Notes: a model not told the origin generated them from the sequence alone. A DNA stretch of 64,000 nt from Haloarcula rubra (GCF_019599465.1 NZ_RKLR01000006.1:1-64000); one strand, 5' to 3'. Positions 26,059 to 35,580 are shown, counted from the stretch's first letter. A program made the numbers and translations.

Positions 26059-26404
26059 ACAGGCACGGGGACACCTCACTATGCAGTCCTTAACTACTGT
26101 CGACGTCGTTCCCCCGAGTGAATTAACGGCCTGTGAACTAAACTAGCGAAATCCGACTGAGAGAGTGTGCAGAGTCGAATCTGTCGGAAATCGTCGGCGG
26201 CGAATAGTGTAGAGCGTCGACTCCCGTCGTCTCGGACGACGGAGTCTGCTGACAGCGGTCCGTTCGACCGTGGACGCCGCTGACAGCGAGTCGGGAGCAC
26301 TCGCTGTGCTCGTGTGGCTACTGCTTCGTGACAGGCAGTGAGAAATATCGGTGGTCGTCGGGTGCGTGCCCGTCAGGTCTGGGCACGAGTCACTAATCGC
26401 GTCG
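26059..26404. other. Intergenic stretch with a strong hairpin
   Basis: No gene seen. GACTCCCGTCGTC TCG GACGACGGAGTC at 26219-26246 forms a 12-bp stem with one bulged C and a three-base loop. The 10-mer GCTGACAGCG follows twice nearby (about 26248 and 26280). It may be a transcript end for the convergent lipoprotein or small-protein genes. Confidence 0.4.
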
Positions 26405-27337
26405 TCAGTTGGACGCCTCGTTGACCGTCGAGTCGTCGGATTCGTTCAGCGTGACCTCGATGGAGTCACCGTCTTTCAGGACGTAGGTGTTCGGGTCGAC
26501 CTCCTCGCCGTCGACGGTGACGGTGAAGGACGTCTCGCTCCCGTTCTCCATGTACGTCGTCCCGTTGTACGTCATCGCGTCCTCGGAGACGTTCATGCCG
26601 GGGAACGTCGAGAGTGCGTACGCGGCGGTGAGGTTCAGCGAGTGACCGTGCCAGCGAGCCGCGTTCTCGTCACCGTGGAAGTGGAAGGCTTCCTCGGCCA
26701 TGACGTACTTTTCCTGCGTGAAGTCGACGGGTTCGCCGTCGACCGTCATGTTCAGTCGACCGTGCGGGTGAGGGTGGGACTGTTCGACGAGGCGACCGGG
26801 AACCTCCTGGTCGTGGTCGTCGACGCGGACGACGAGTTCGTGCGCGGGGTTCATGTCCTCCAGCGTGTACTCGCTGGGATCCTCGATTTCCGTGCCGGCG
26901 ACCTGATACGTGATGGTCGTGTTCGTATCGCTCTCGTTGTACGTCTCACCGTCGATGGTCAACGAGTCCGGTTCGGCCGTGACGTTGGCCGTCTCGAGCG
27001 CTTCGGCGAGGGTCATCGGCTCCTCGACCGTCCACGTGTGTTCGTTGGTCTCGTTGAAGGAGAACTTCGCCCCCGGTTCGGTGTCGAGGTGCTTCTCTTG
27101 GCCTTCGACGACGACGAGCATCCGCCCGGAGAGTTCGGACTCGCTGTCCCCGCTCGTCGTGTTGGTGTCCATCTCCGATTCGGTCGTCTCGTCGCTCATC
27201 GTCTCCTCTTCGGTCGTAGCGTCCGTCTCCGTCGGCGTCTCGCCGCCGGACCCGCCGAGTGACGAACACCCGGCGAGCAGCACCAGCAGTGCGGCGAGGA
27301 CCGCGGTAATCTGTGAACGCGACAGCTTGAGTGGCAT
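26405..27337 (-). CDS. His-motif lipoprotein (paralogue 1)
   Basis: A 310-residue lipoprotein. A membrane helix (about 10-22) leads to the lipobox LLAGC with Cys24, followed by a Thr/Glu/Ser-rich linker to about 70. Two similar beta domains follow; the second contains HPHPHGRLNMTVDGEPVDFT, AFHFHGDENAARWHGHSLNL and a final YVLKDGDSIEVTL. Clustered His (HPHPHG, FHFHG, WHGHS) suggests a surface metal site. The protein is clearly homologous to the one at 32340-33320, which stands on the other side of the MoxR locus in opposite orientation. Repeated N-x-S/T sequons suggest glycosylation. TTTATATAG lies about 50 bp upstream of the start. Confidence 0.8.
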   Translation of the reverse strand: MPLKLSRSQITAVLAALLVLLAGCSSLGGSGGETPTETDATTEEETMSDETTESEMDTNTTSGDSESELSGRMLVVVEGQEKHLDTEPGAKFSFNETNEHTWTVEEPMTLAEALETANVTAEPDSLTIDGETYNESDTNTTITYQVAGTEIEDPSEYTLEDMNPAHELVVRVDDHDQEVPGRLVEQSHPHPHGRLNMTVDGEPVDFTQEKYVMAEEAFHFHGDENAARWHGHSLNLTAAYALSTFPGMNVSEDAMTYNGTTYMENGSETSFTVTVDGEEVDPNTYVLKDGDSIEVTLNESDDSTVNEASN

Positions 27338-27696
27338 GCGACTCTGACTCGGTCCGTTGAGTCCCTTATTACTCGGGCGGTAAATCCTATATAAACGTCA
27401 GGCCACAGAACATAGCAGTGTGATAAAACCGGGAAACCGCAGGCTGGCGGCAAGCCGCTCGTTCTCGGGGCCACAAGGTTTTAACGAAGGGTTCGAAACG
27501 GCGTAACGGAATCCTATCTCGTATCGACGGTCTCACTGCCAGCGAAACGGTCGCGGAACGGCCAATCAGTACTCCACGGAGGTCCAGCGAAGTCTGTCGT
27601 ACAGGAGGGGCGAGCGGACACACGGGGGTTTTGTGACAGGTCGACACCCACCATTAGCACTCAGTTAGTAATTGCCCGTGTGGCCGACCACAGAGT
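27338..27696. promoter_or_regulatory. Divergent promoter region between lipoprotein 1 and moxR
   Basis: About 360 bp without a gene between two divergent starts. GTTTATATAG (minus strand, 27388-27397) is a good TATA box for the lipoprotein. On the moxR side TTTTAACG near 27480 and CATTAGCACTCAGTTAG near 27655 are the only AT-rich candidates. Confidence 0.4.
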
Positions 27697-28656
27697 ATGA
27701 ACGTCACCGAGGCCGGGGACAGAGCCACGGCCGTGTTGAACGAAGTATCGAACGCCGTCGTCGTCGACGAGAACGTGTTGCGGATGATTCTGACCGGAGT
27801 CGTCTCTCGTGGACACGTCCTCCTCGAAGACGTTCCCGGGACCGGCAAGACACTGACCGCCCGGAGTTTCGCGACCACGCTGGGCCTGAGCTTCAATCGC
27901 ATCCAGTTCACGCCCGACCTCCTGCCGACGGACATCACCGGGACGTACATGTTCAACGAGAAGACCCGGGAGTTCGAGTTCAGCAGCGGCCCCATCTTCG
28001 CGAACGTCATCCTCGCCGACGAGATAAACCGCGCCTCGCCGAAGACGCAGGCGGCCCTGCTGGAGGCGATGGAGGAGGGGCAGGTGACGATGGAAGGGGA
28101 GACACACGACCTGCCCGAACCCTTCTTCGTCATCGCGACGCAGAACCCAGTCGAGAGCGGCGAGGGAACCTTCCCACTGCCGGAGGCACAGAAGGACCGC
28201 TTCCTCGTGAAGACGAGTCTCGGCTACCCGCCGAAGGCCGGCGAACGGGAGCTGCTAGACCGGCGTGACGCCCGCGACGACCAGACGCCGAGCGCCCAGC
28301 AGGTGCTGACGACGGCGGCGGTCAGGGAGTGGCAGCAGGTCCCCGAACGGATCACCGTCCACGGCGACCTCAAAGACTACATCGTCGAAGTGGTGCGCGA
28401 GACGCGGATGGACCCCCGTGTCGAAGTCGGTATCTCCCCCCGTGGCTGTCAGCGGTTGTTCGAAGTCGCTCGAGGCTACGCCAGCCTGCAAGGGCGGAAG
28501 TACGTCACCCCGGACGACGTGAAAGCCGTCTCCGACCCGGTACTGGCACATCGCATCGTGCTGACCGCCGACGCCACTATCGACCAGACCACCAGCAGCG
28601 ACGTGGTCGACGACGTTCTCGACGACGTGCCCGTCCCGAGCGTCGGCTACGAATAG
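27697..28656 (+). CDS. MoxR-family AAA+ ATPase
   Basis: A 319-residue AAA+ ATPase of the MoxR class. Walker A is VPGTGKT at 46-52, Walker B VILADE at 104-109, sensor 1 ATQNP at 147-151, and the C-terminal lid helix carries GISPRGCQRLFEVARGYASL, typical of MoxR/RavA relatives. Such ATPases act as chaperones that assemble or activate vWA- or DUF58-containing partners. Here the DUF58, DUF4129 and accessory genes lie convergently downstream on the other strand, 21 bp from its end, rather than in the same operon, which is the more common bacterial layout. Confidence 0.92.
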   Translation: MNVTEAGDRATAVLNEVSNAVVVDENVLRMILTGVVSRGHVLLEDVPGTGKTLTARSFATTLGLSFNRIQFTPDLLPTDITGTYMFNEKTREFEFSSGPIFANVILADEINRASPKTQAALLEAMEEGQVTMEGETHDLPEPFFVIATQNPVESGEGTFPLPEAQKDRFLVKTSLGYPPKAGERELLDRRDARDDQTPSAQQVLTTAAVREWQQVPERITVHGDLKDYIVEVVRETRMDPRVEVGISPRGCQRLFEVARGYASLQGRKYVTPDDVKAVSDPVLAHRIVLTADATIDQTTSSDVVDDVLDDVPVPSVGYE

Positions 28657-28677
28657 GAGTAGCGGCGACGCGCCGGG

Positions 28678-29373
28678 CTACCAGCGCAACGCCACGGTCA
28701 GCAACACGAGGGCGACGAACACCATCGCGAACGAGGCCAACGACAACCCGTCGTTCGCGAACCCGCGGGCAAAGAGGACGACGGCGGCGCCCACGGCACC
28801 GACCAGCGTCGTGGCGAGGACGTGGCTCGCTTCGAGGCGCCACGTCGTGGCCCCGCGGCCGAGATGTTCGCCGACGCCAATCGCGTGTTCGCCAGCGTCC
28901 CACGCGACGATTGTCCCGACAGCGGTCCCGAGCAACAGCGTCAGGTCCGCCGTCTGGAACAACCCGGCGAGGACCACGCAGGCGAAGAGACCGCCGGCAC
29001 CCAGTTTGACGAGTGAGCGCGACCCGTCGCCCCGTACCGGCACGAGTGCGGCGGCGAGGACGGCGAGTCCGAGGAACCCCGGAACCAGGCGGAGTAACTC
29101 GCTCAGTGGGCCGCCTTGGCTTCCGAACCCACCGATGGCGACGGCACAGACGGCGGCCCCGACGAGTCCGAGCGGGAGACCGACGACGCGGTAGCCGGTT
29201 CGGTAGGCGGCGGCGCCGAGGCCGACGATTCCCAGACCGACGAGTTCGACCACCAACCACGTGCCGACGCCAGTCGCATCGCCCGCGAGTGCGAGGAGAA
29301 CGGCCGCGGCAGCGGTCACCGCGAGGGCGCTACTGACGAGCGTCGGTCGCGAGTTCGAGTGGGTCGCGTTCAT
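28678..29373 (-). CDS. Polytopic membrane protein of the MoxR/DUF58 locus (DUF7519-like)
   Basis: A 231-residue protein with about seven or eight membrane helices and little hydrophilic sequence (helices near 13-33, 36-55, 62-82, 92-112, 124-140, 142-157, 185-203, 210-229). It closely resembles the small integral membrane proteins (DUF7519) that end the haloarchaeal MoxR-DUF58 operons. Its ATG overlaps the DUF58 stop (ATGA), and it is the last gene of the four-gene operon. Biochemical role unknown. Confidence 0.75.
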   Translation of the reverse strand: MNATHSNSRPTLVSSALAVTAAAAVLLALAGDATGVGTWLVVELVGLGIVGLGAAAYRTGYRVVGLPLGLVGAAVCAVAIGGFGSQGGPLSELLRLVPGFLGLAVLAAALVPVRGDGSRSLVKLGAGGLFACVVLAGLFQTADLTLLLGTAVGTIVAWDAGEHAIGVGEHLGRGATTWRLEASHVLATTLVGAVGAAVVLFARGFANDGLSLASFAMVFVALVLLTVALRW

Positions 29374-30641
29374 CCGTGCATGGCCTCCGTTCGGCGGTGG
29401 AGCGTCGCAGAGAGCGGCTCCGTCGTCTCCCAGTCGACCGCGGTGACGTCCGACTGTCGCAGTCGTCGGAGGCGACTGTCCCGCTCGATGGCCGCCAGCG
29501 TGCGGCCACCCGCGCCGGCGTCGCTGACCGTCACGTCCGGCGAGACGAGCGTCACCCGGTGCCGTTCGGCCTCGAACCGTTGGACCGCCTCGACGACGTC
29601 GTCGTCGAGTAGCGGGGAGACGACCAGCAGTTGCGTGTTGTCCTCGAGACGCGCCAACAGCGTCTCGACCTGCGCCTCGACGTCGACCGTCGTCTCCGGT
29701 TCGGGAGGGCGTGCCTCGAACGCCGAGTGCGTCGCGAGGAGTTCCTGAAGCCGGAGCCGATGGCGACGGCCGCTACTGGGCGCCAACCAGAGGTCGTCGG
29801 TCCCGAGCACCGACAGGCCGACGTGGTTCTGCCCGTCGAGGACCGTCTCGGCGAGTTGCTGGGCCGCGCCGACAGCCGCGACCACCGCGTGTGGCTCGCC
29901 CTCGCGGCCCCGGTAAGCCCCCGGCGTCGCGTCGACGACGACGACGACGCTCGCGGTCTGTTCCTCGCGGAACTCTATCGTCGTCAGTTCGCCGGTCCGG
30001 GCGTAGCGGTTCCAGTCGACGCGTCCGACCGGGTCGCCCCGTCGGTACGCGCGTGTCTGGTGGAACTCGGTCCCGCTCCCGCCGGAGTCGGCGGGGTTCT
30101 GTCCGGTCACGTCGAGCGTCTGTGACCGGAGCGGGGCCGTGCCGACGTCCGTCGTACAGTCGACTTCGGTGTCTGTCTCGACTTCCACCTCGACTTCGTG
30201 GCCGCCGCTCGGGTCGCGAGCGATAGCCGTCGCCGCCTCGAACCGGTGGCGACCCCGCTTTGCCGTCATCGTGTACGAGAACGAGGCGCGCTCTCCCGGC
30301 CGGAGCGCGGTCCCGAAACGCGGCGTCCCGTCCGTCACGGCCAGCGCCGGGGGCACACCGTCGACGACGCGGAGGTCGAATATCGGTCGGTCGCCGACGT
30401 TCTGGACGGTCGTCGTCACCTCGACGCTCGTGCCGGCCTGCGGGTTCTCCTCGCTCACGCGACGGTCGATGTCGAGTCGGGGCTCAGAAACCGACGACAG
30501 GCGCGGGTACACCGCGTACACGACCCCGAGCGCCGACAACATGAGCAACAGAGGCCGCTTCGCGAGCAGGCCGACGCCGGCGGCCCCGAGCGTGAGGACG
30601 AGGACGCCGCGCCAGCGATGCGTCCGCCGGGCGTCACTCAT
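29370..30641 (-). CDS. DUF58 domain membrane-anchored protein
   Basis: I chose ATG 30641 (423 residues), which overlaps the upstream stop by four bases; the longer frame is antisense-like. Two adjacent helices at about 11-40 anchor it in the membrane, followed by a beta-rich extracytoplasmic/cytoplasmic region with VTTTVQNVGDRPIFDLRVVD. The DUF58 core begins near 205 (GTEFHQTRAYRRGDPVGRVD, WNRYARTGELTTIEF) and continues into a vWA-like fold (VVVVVDATPGAYRGREGEPH). DUF58 proteins are the usual partners of MoxR ATPases and are implicated in cell-envelope or protease-related functions. Confidence 0.9.
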   Translation of the reverse strand: MSDARRTHRWRGVLVLTLGAAGVGLLAKRPLLLMLSALGVVYAVYPRLSSVSEPRLDIDRRVSEENPQAGTSVEVTTTVQNVGDRPIFDLRVVDGVPPALAVTDGTPRFGTALRPGERASFSYTMTAKRGRHRFEAATAIARDPSGGHEVEVEVETDTEVDCTTDVGTAPLRSQTLDVTGQNPADSGGSGTEFHQTRAYRRGDPVGRVDWNRYARTGELTTIEFREEQTASVVVVVDATPGAYRGREGEPHAVVAAVGAAQQLAETVLDGQNHVGLSVLGTDDLWLAPSSGRRHRLRLQELLATHSAFEARPPEPETTVDVEAQVETLLARLEDNTQLLVVSPLLDDDVVEAVQRFEAERHRVTLVSPDVTVSDAGAGGRTLAAIERDSRLRRLRQSDVTAVDWETTEPLSATLHRRTEAMHG

Positions 30642-31276
30642 CGGGAACGCCCCCCAGTGCGCTCGTGGCACTCGACTATGGCGGCCATGGTCCGTCGAGC
30701 ACGGTACCGAACGGGCGTCTCGCCGTGTGCGAGTGCCCGGAGTCCGGTGCCGACCGTGTCCCGACTGCCACCGGTGGCCAGAAACCGGGCCGCGACCGGG
30801 TCGTCGGTCCACGACCCATCGGCGACTGCCGACGATGCCTTCGCTTCGGGCCACCCGCGTTCGGCCGCGACGGTCCGGATAGCCGCCTTTCGCAGGCGAT
30901 CCCTGACCGTTTCACGGACGTCCCGCCCGACGACAGGGACCACGGTCCGCCATCCATCGAGTCGCTCGTCGAAGCGCTCGCCCGGTTCGGGCGCCGGCGT
31001 CGGCCCTTCGACCGCCGGCATCTCGCGGACCTCCACGCTGTCACTGCTCGTGAGAAACACTAGCGACGCGAGTGCCACGGCGACGCCGCCGAACGCCATC
31101 ACGAGGAGGTAGTCGTTCTCGACGCCCGCACGGAGCGACGAGACGACCCCGGCAGCGAGGTCACCCGCCGTGACGAACGCGCCGACCATGACGAGAAACC
31201 CGACCCCACCGAGCAGGATTCGGGCCCACGGGAGGTCGCCGAGGCCGTCGAGGCCGACGTCGGTCGCCTCAGTCAT
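30638..31276 (-). CDS. DUF7269-like two-helix membrane protein
   Basis: A 212-residue protein with membrane helices at about 18-40 and 56-74, then a cytoplasmic region (about 85-212) rich in Arg and Glu. Position between DUF4129 and DUF58 genes, with overlaps at both ends, matches the haloarchaeal DUF7269 family. Function unknown; probably part of the same membrane complex. Confidence 0.75.
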   Translation of the reverse strand: MTEATDVGLDGLGDLPWARILLGGVGFLVMVGAFVTAGDLAAGVVSSLRAGVENDYLLVMAFGGVAVALASLVFLTSSDSVEVREMPAVEGPTPAPEPGERFDERLDGWRTVVPVVGRDVRETVRDRLRKAAIRTVAAERGWPEAKASSAVADGSWTDDPVAARFLATGGSRDTVGTGLRALAHGETPVRYRARRTMAAIVECHERTGGRSR

Positions 31277-32111
31277 CGCGCTGCCCCATCGAGCGCCGAA
31301 GGTACGCCGACGCTTCTCGTACTTCGCTGGTCGTCACGGGTCGGTCACCGTACCGGACGTCCTCGAACAGGTCGGTGAGTTCTCGAACGGGTTCACTCCG
31401 CAACCCGGTCTGTGCGACCGCTTCCGCGCGTTCGCGCGGCGTCAGAGAGGGGTCGTCGGCGGCCCCTGCACTGGAGACCATCTCCAGCCACGTACGCTCT
31501 ATCTCGTTTCGCGGTTCGCGATTCGGGAGTTTCGTCGTGGCCGCCCGCACGTCGGCCGTCGTCTCACGGCCGACGTACTCACGGAGGCGGTCGAGTAACA
31601 GGTCACGCTTGTAGCCGGCGAGCGCGAGCATCCCGAGCACCGCCAGAACGGCGACGACGGCGAGCAGTCGCTCGAACAGTTGGCGGAGCAGGTCGAGCAG
31701 ACTGTCGACCGGTCCACCCGGTCCGAGACCAGCCTGTTTGGTCAGCCCGCTCTGACCGCCCTCGGAATCGGCGGTTCCGCCCGAACTCTGACCGGTGCCG
31801 TCGGTGGTGTCCGACATCGAGTCCTTTGCCCCGCTGTCGGCACGACTCGGCTCACGACCCTGTTGGCTACCGTCCGAAGAGGGCTGGCTCGTCGTTCCCG
31901 AGTTCCCCTCTGTGTCGCTCTGTCCACCCGACTGGAGCGCGTTTTTCACCTGATCGGCTTGCTCCGACGGCAGCGGGAGGGATTCGGTGTCGACGTCGAC
32001 GACGTCGTCGGGGTTCCCGGGGACCGACGTTTCGAGGGACGCCGCCATACTCACCGCGGCGAACAGACAACAGCCGGCGAACAGGATGGTGATGACGTGC
32101 TGCTGATTCAT
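31269..32111 (-). CDS. DUF4129 domain membrane protein
   Basis: A 280-residue protein: N-terminal helix (about 5-24) acting as signal or anchor, a Ser/Gly/Gln-rich low-complexity exported stretch (about 50-130), a membrane helix RLLAVVAVLAVLGMLALAGY (about 148-167) and a cytoplasmic C-terminal DUF4129 domain (about 195-280: NEIERTWLEMVSSAG, TPRERAEAVAQTGL, LTDLFEDVRYGDRPVTTSEV). DUF4129 is usually fused to or follows a transglutaminase-like protein in MoxR/DUF58 loci; no transglutaminase gene is present here. It is the first gene of the operon; its start faces the second lipoprotein's divergent promoter. Confidence 0.85.
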   Translation of the reverse strand: MNQQHVITILFAGCCLFAAVSMAASLETSVPGNPDDVVDVDTESLPLPSEQADQVKNALQSGGQSDTEGNSGTTSQPSSDGSQQGREPSRADSGAKDSMSDTTDGTGQSSGGTADSEGGQSGLTKQAGLGPGGPVDSLLDLLRQLFERLLAVVAVLAVLGMLALAGYKRDLLLDRLREYVGRETTADVRAATTKLPNREPRNEIERTWLEMVSSAGAADDPSLTPRERAEAVAQTGLRSEPVRELTDLFEDVRYGDRPVTTSEVREASAYLRRSMGQRDD

Positions 32112-32339
32112 TGCTCCCCGACGAGCCAGTCACCGTTCGGGTACAGACGGCCGGCCGCAGGATGGTGGTTTGCTCGTGGCGATACACTGGCGATATCGAG
32201 CCAGTTCCAGATAGTCGCTGACGTAGAACGCATTGTCTGTGTGACGAAACTGCCCTTAACGGCGTTATTATACACCAGATAAGCGGTTCTATCGGGACGG
32301 TAATAAACCGCCCTCCACCCCTTTGTATACTCGATACTG

Positions 32340-33320
32340 ATGTTTGGCATTCCGAACCGGCGCTTACTTGCACTACTCGTCGCGGGACTGCTCGTACTGG
32401 GGGCCGGCTGTGCCGGCCTCGGTGCGAGCGAAGGCGGATCTAACGCGACAGCGACGACCACGGCGACAGCCGAGGAGACGACGGTCGCGACGACCGAGGC
32501 GGAGACGACGGCGGCATCGACGCAGAGCGGGAGCGAGGACGACGGCCACAACCACAGTCACGGCGACGAGGAGACGTCGACACCGTCGTCGGCCTCGGAC
32601 GCTGACGGGACCGACGCGACGACGACCGGAAAGATGACCGTCGTCGTCGCCGCTGACGAACTCGACTTGCAGGACCGCGACGAGTCGGGCGACGGCTTCG
32701 ATATCGCTAACGACCCTCACACGTGGGTCACCGACTCGAACGTGACGCTCGCCGAATCGCTCTCACGGTTCGACGTCGACGCGCAGGCGAACTCGCTCTC
32801 CGTCGACGGGACCACCTACGACGAATCGACCGACGGGACGGAGATATACTACCGCGTGAACGGTGAGGAGGTCGACCCGACGACCGTCACGCTGGAAGAC
32901 GGGGATCAGGTGTGGGTCACCGTCGAGACGGCCGACATGAACGCCTCGGTACCCGGTAACTACATCGACAACGAACAGCAGCACATCCACGGTGACATGA
33001 CCGTCACCGTCGACGGCGAGGAAGTCGACTTCAGCCGTTCGAAGTACCAGTCCAACGACCGTTACTTCCACTTCGAGGGCGGTGAGGGCGAGTACTGGCA
33101 CTCGCACTCCTCGAACGTCACCCTCAACTACGCGCTGGACTCGCTCAACGGCGTCAACGTCACCGAGGACACGATTACGTTCAACGGGACGACCTACGAC
33201 AGCAGCGACTCCGGCACGACCATCTCTATCGAGGTCGACGGCGAGTCGGTCCAGCCGAGCGAGTACTACCTGAAAGACGGCGACGACGTCCAGATTACCA
33301 TCGAGCGAACGGAGGGCTGA
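32340..33320 (+). CDS. His-motif lipoprotein (paralogue 2)
   Basis: A 326-residue lipoprotein with a membrane helix and the lipobox GAGC (Cys24), then an Ala/Thr/Glu-rich linker containing GHNHSHGDE and two beta domains. The second domain aligns with the protein at 26405: QQHIHGDMTVTVDGEEVDFS, YFHFEGGEGEYWHSHSSNVT, GVNVTEDTITFNGTTY and a final YYLKDGDDVQITIE. Conserved positions include H-x-HG, FHF and WH-x-HS. It is divergent from the DUF4129 operon. The 228-bp spacer has ATTAATA/TTATTATAC-like AT-rich sequence near 32265-32310. Metal binding, copper or zinc, is a guess from the His pattern. Confidence 0.8.
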   Translation: MFGIPNRRLLALLVAGLLVLGAGCAGLGASEGGSNATATTTATAEETTVATTEAETTAASTQSGSEDDGHNHSHGDEETSTPSSASDADGTDATTTGKMTVVVAADELDLQDRDESGDGFDIANDPHTWVTDSNVTLAESLSRFDVDAQANSLSVDGTTYDESTDGTEIYYRVNGEEVDPTTVTLEDGDQVWVTVETADMNASVPGNYIDNEQQHIHGDMTVTVDGEEVDFSRSKYQSNDRYFHFEGGEGEYWHSHSSNVTLNYALDSLNGVNVTEDTITFNGTTYDSSDSGTTISIEVDGESVQPSEYYLKDGDDVQITIERTEG

Positions 33321-33441
33321 CGATGACGGCTCGCCCGCCTACGTACGACAGGCCGCCCCGGCAGACGCCCACAGTGTCGAGTCGTCCTGCGGTGGGCAGG
33401 CCAGCGCATCGTCAGACGAGGCCGACGCCGTCAACAGCGTA

Positions 33442-35580
33442 ATGGCTTCTGACGTTAGTCACGTGACGCTCGACTGGCCAGCCACCGTCGTCGTCGTCGG
33501 CGAGAGCGAACGAGTCGAGGCCGCACTCGAAGCACTCACTGCTGAGCACGATGGCGCACGCGTGGTGTCGTTCAAGTCGCCGCGAGCGGCGCTGACCAGT
33601 CTCGAAGACGGTGGCGACGCGGACGTTATCGTGAGCACGAAGGCCCTCGACAGCGGGAGTGGCGTCGACTTACTCCGACACGTCACGGAGGCGTACCCCG
33701 ACCTCCCGTTCGTGCTGGCCGGCGCGGACGTGACCGTGACCGACGAGCGGACGGCGATAGAAGCAGGGGCGACCGACGTCGTTCGTCTCGACCCGGCAGA
33801 TTCGTCCGGCGACGGTGTCTTACGGGCCCGCGTCAGGCGTGCACTCGAAGGGTCGAGACCACGGGAGCGCCCACGAGTCGCCGACAGGAGCGACGCCCCC
33901 AGACTGCTGGGTGGCACCAGCGAGACGATTCGCAGACTGTTCGAGGCGTCGACGCGGGAGGCCGTCGCGGAGGCCGTCGTCGAGTCGGCCACGAAGACGC
34001 TGGACAACAGATACGCAGCGGTGTACCTGCTGGATAGCGACGGCCAGCACCTCCGGCGCGTCGCCGCGGCACCGGTGGACGACGACAGCGAAGGACCGGT
34101 GCGTGCCGGCCAAGGGACGCGACTCTGGGAGACGTTCGTTACCGGAGACGTGCACAGACACCGTGGTGCGTCCGTGGGGCAGGAGACCGGTGCCGACGGC
34201 GCTTCGGTGACGCTCCCGATCGGCGAGTTCGGCGTGTTGGACGTCGCCGTGGACGGCCCCGACGACGAAGCCGTCGGTGCCGGCGAGCAACTGACGAATC
34301 TCGCGACGGCAGCGACGGCGGCGCTCGAGCAGATAGCCGAGTCGCAGTCACTGCAACGGCAGGCGGCGGAACTCGACGAGCGTGCCGGTCGTCTCGAACG
34401 GCGTCGCACTCTCGTCGACGCCCTGTCTACCGTGCAGCGAGCGGCAATCGAGGCCGAGTCGCAGGACGAACTGGAGCAGCGGGTCGTGAACGGTCTGGCA
34501 GACACCGGCCAGTTCGCGTTCGTCCGCATCGAGCGAGTCGGGAGTCAGCGTGACCGACTCGAACCTCGGACGTGGGCGGGCGCGGAACGCGGCTACCTCG
34601 ACGCGGTCGACCTCCGGCTCGACGAGAGTGTTCAGGAGCCCGCAGTTCGGGCCGCCCGGACCCGGTCGACGCTCGTCGTCGACGACATCACGACCGGACT
34701 CCGGGACGACACGTGGCGCGAGGAAGCACTGACCCGCGGGTACCAGTCGGTGTTGAGTGTCCCGCTCTATCGGGACGACCGACTCTGGGGGACGCTGACC
34801 GTCCACGCGACCGACGCCGACGCGTTCGACGACGAGGTCGCCGGCGCGTTCGACGACATCGCCAGCGCCATCTCGAACGGTATCAGCGTCGTCGAGCGCA
34901 AACGCTCGCTACTCTCGGACACGGTGATAGACCTCGAGTTGACGCTGACGGACGGGACCGACCTCTTCAGCCGCGTGGCCCGTGAGACGGGCGCCACACT
35001 CGACTTCGAGGGGGTGCTCGCCCGAGACAACAGCGCGGTCCTGTTCCTCGTCGTCACCGACGCGGAGCCGGCAGCGGTCGAACGTGCCTTCGAGTCGGCA
35101 CCGCTGGTCGACGCCGTCGACCACGTCCCGCACGGCGACGGCGAACTGTACGAGATAGAACTTGAGTCCGTCTCCCTCGTGAGCGAGATACTGAGTTCGG
35201 GCGGAACACTGCGTGACCTCACCGCCGACGGCGACACGACGCGCCTGCTGGTAACTCTGCCAGCCGAGACGGACGTTCGGCGGTTCGTCGAGTCACTCGA
35301 ACAGGTCGCTCCGGACGTACGGTTGCACTCCCGGACTCAGCGGACGCGCCCGTCCCGTCGGGACCAACCGTTCCGGGTCGAGTTCGAACAGCGCCTGACC
35401 GACCGGCAGTTAGAGGCGCTTCGGACGGCGCTACTGAGCGGCTACTTCGAGTGGCCGCGCGAGCACACTGCCGAGGAGGTGGCGAGTTTGCTGGACATCT
35501 CCCAGCCGACGTTCAACCGCCACCTTCGAGTTTCGCTCAAGAAGCTGCTGGAGTTACTGTTCGACGTCGACGAGGAGTAG
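33442..35580 (+). CDS. Bat-type multidomain regulator (receiver-like, GAF, GAF, Bat, HTH_10)
   Basis: A 712-residue soluble regulator. Residues about 14-135 resemble a response-regulator receiver, but the phospho-acceptor position reads VIVSTKAL, with no Asp, so phosphorylation is doubtful. A GAF domain spans about 155-290, a coiled coil about 290-325 (LQRQAAELDERAGRLERRRT), and a second GAF domain about 330-475. A Bat domain covers about 485-640, and HTH_10 the last 60 residues (LTDRQLEALRTALLSGYFEW, VASLLDISQPTFNRHLRVSL). Bat homologues respond to oxygen or light via GAF/PAS ligands and activate transcription. It lies 121 bp downstream of lipoprotein 2 on the same strand, and the HalOD1 gene follows. 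Confidence 0.9.
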   Translation: MASDVSHVTLDWPATVVVVGESERVEAALEALTAEHDGARVVSFKSPRAALTSLEDGGDADVIVSTKALDSGSGVDLLRHVTEAYPDLPFVLAGADVTVTDERTAIEAGATDVVRLDPADSSGDGVLRARVRRALEGSRPRERPRVADRSDAPRLLGGTSETIRRLFEASTREAVAEAVVESATKTLDNRYAAVYLLDSDGQHLRRVAAAPVDDDSEGPVRAGQGTRLWETFVTGDVHRHRGASVGQETGADGASVTLPIGEFGVLDVAVDGPDDEAVGAGEQLTNLATAATAALEQIAESQSLQRQAAELDERAGRLERRRTLVDALSTVQRAAIEAESQDELEQRVVNGLADTGQFAFVRIERVGSQRDRLEPRTWAGAERGYLDAVDLRLDESVQEPAVRAARTRSTLVVDDITTGLRDDTWREEALTRGYQSVLSVPLYRDDRLWGTLTVHATDADAFDDEVAGAFDDIASAISNGISVVERKRSLLSDTVIDLELTLTDGTDLFSRVARETGATLDFEGVLARDNSAVLFLVVTDAEPAAVERAFESAPLVDAVDHVPHGDGELYEIELESVSLVSEILSSGGTLRDLTADGDTTRLLVTLPAETDVRRFVESLEQVAPDVRLHSRTQRTRPSRRDQPFRVEFEQRLTDRQLEALRTALLSGYFEWPREHTAEEVASLLDISQPTFNRHLRVSLKKLLELLFDVDEE

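Noticed and set aside
28329-29009. Arg-rich open frame across the 3' end of moxR
   Set aside because: It is a shifted frame of moxR and antisense of the membrane-protein gene, with no start context.
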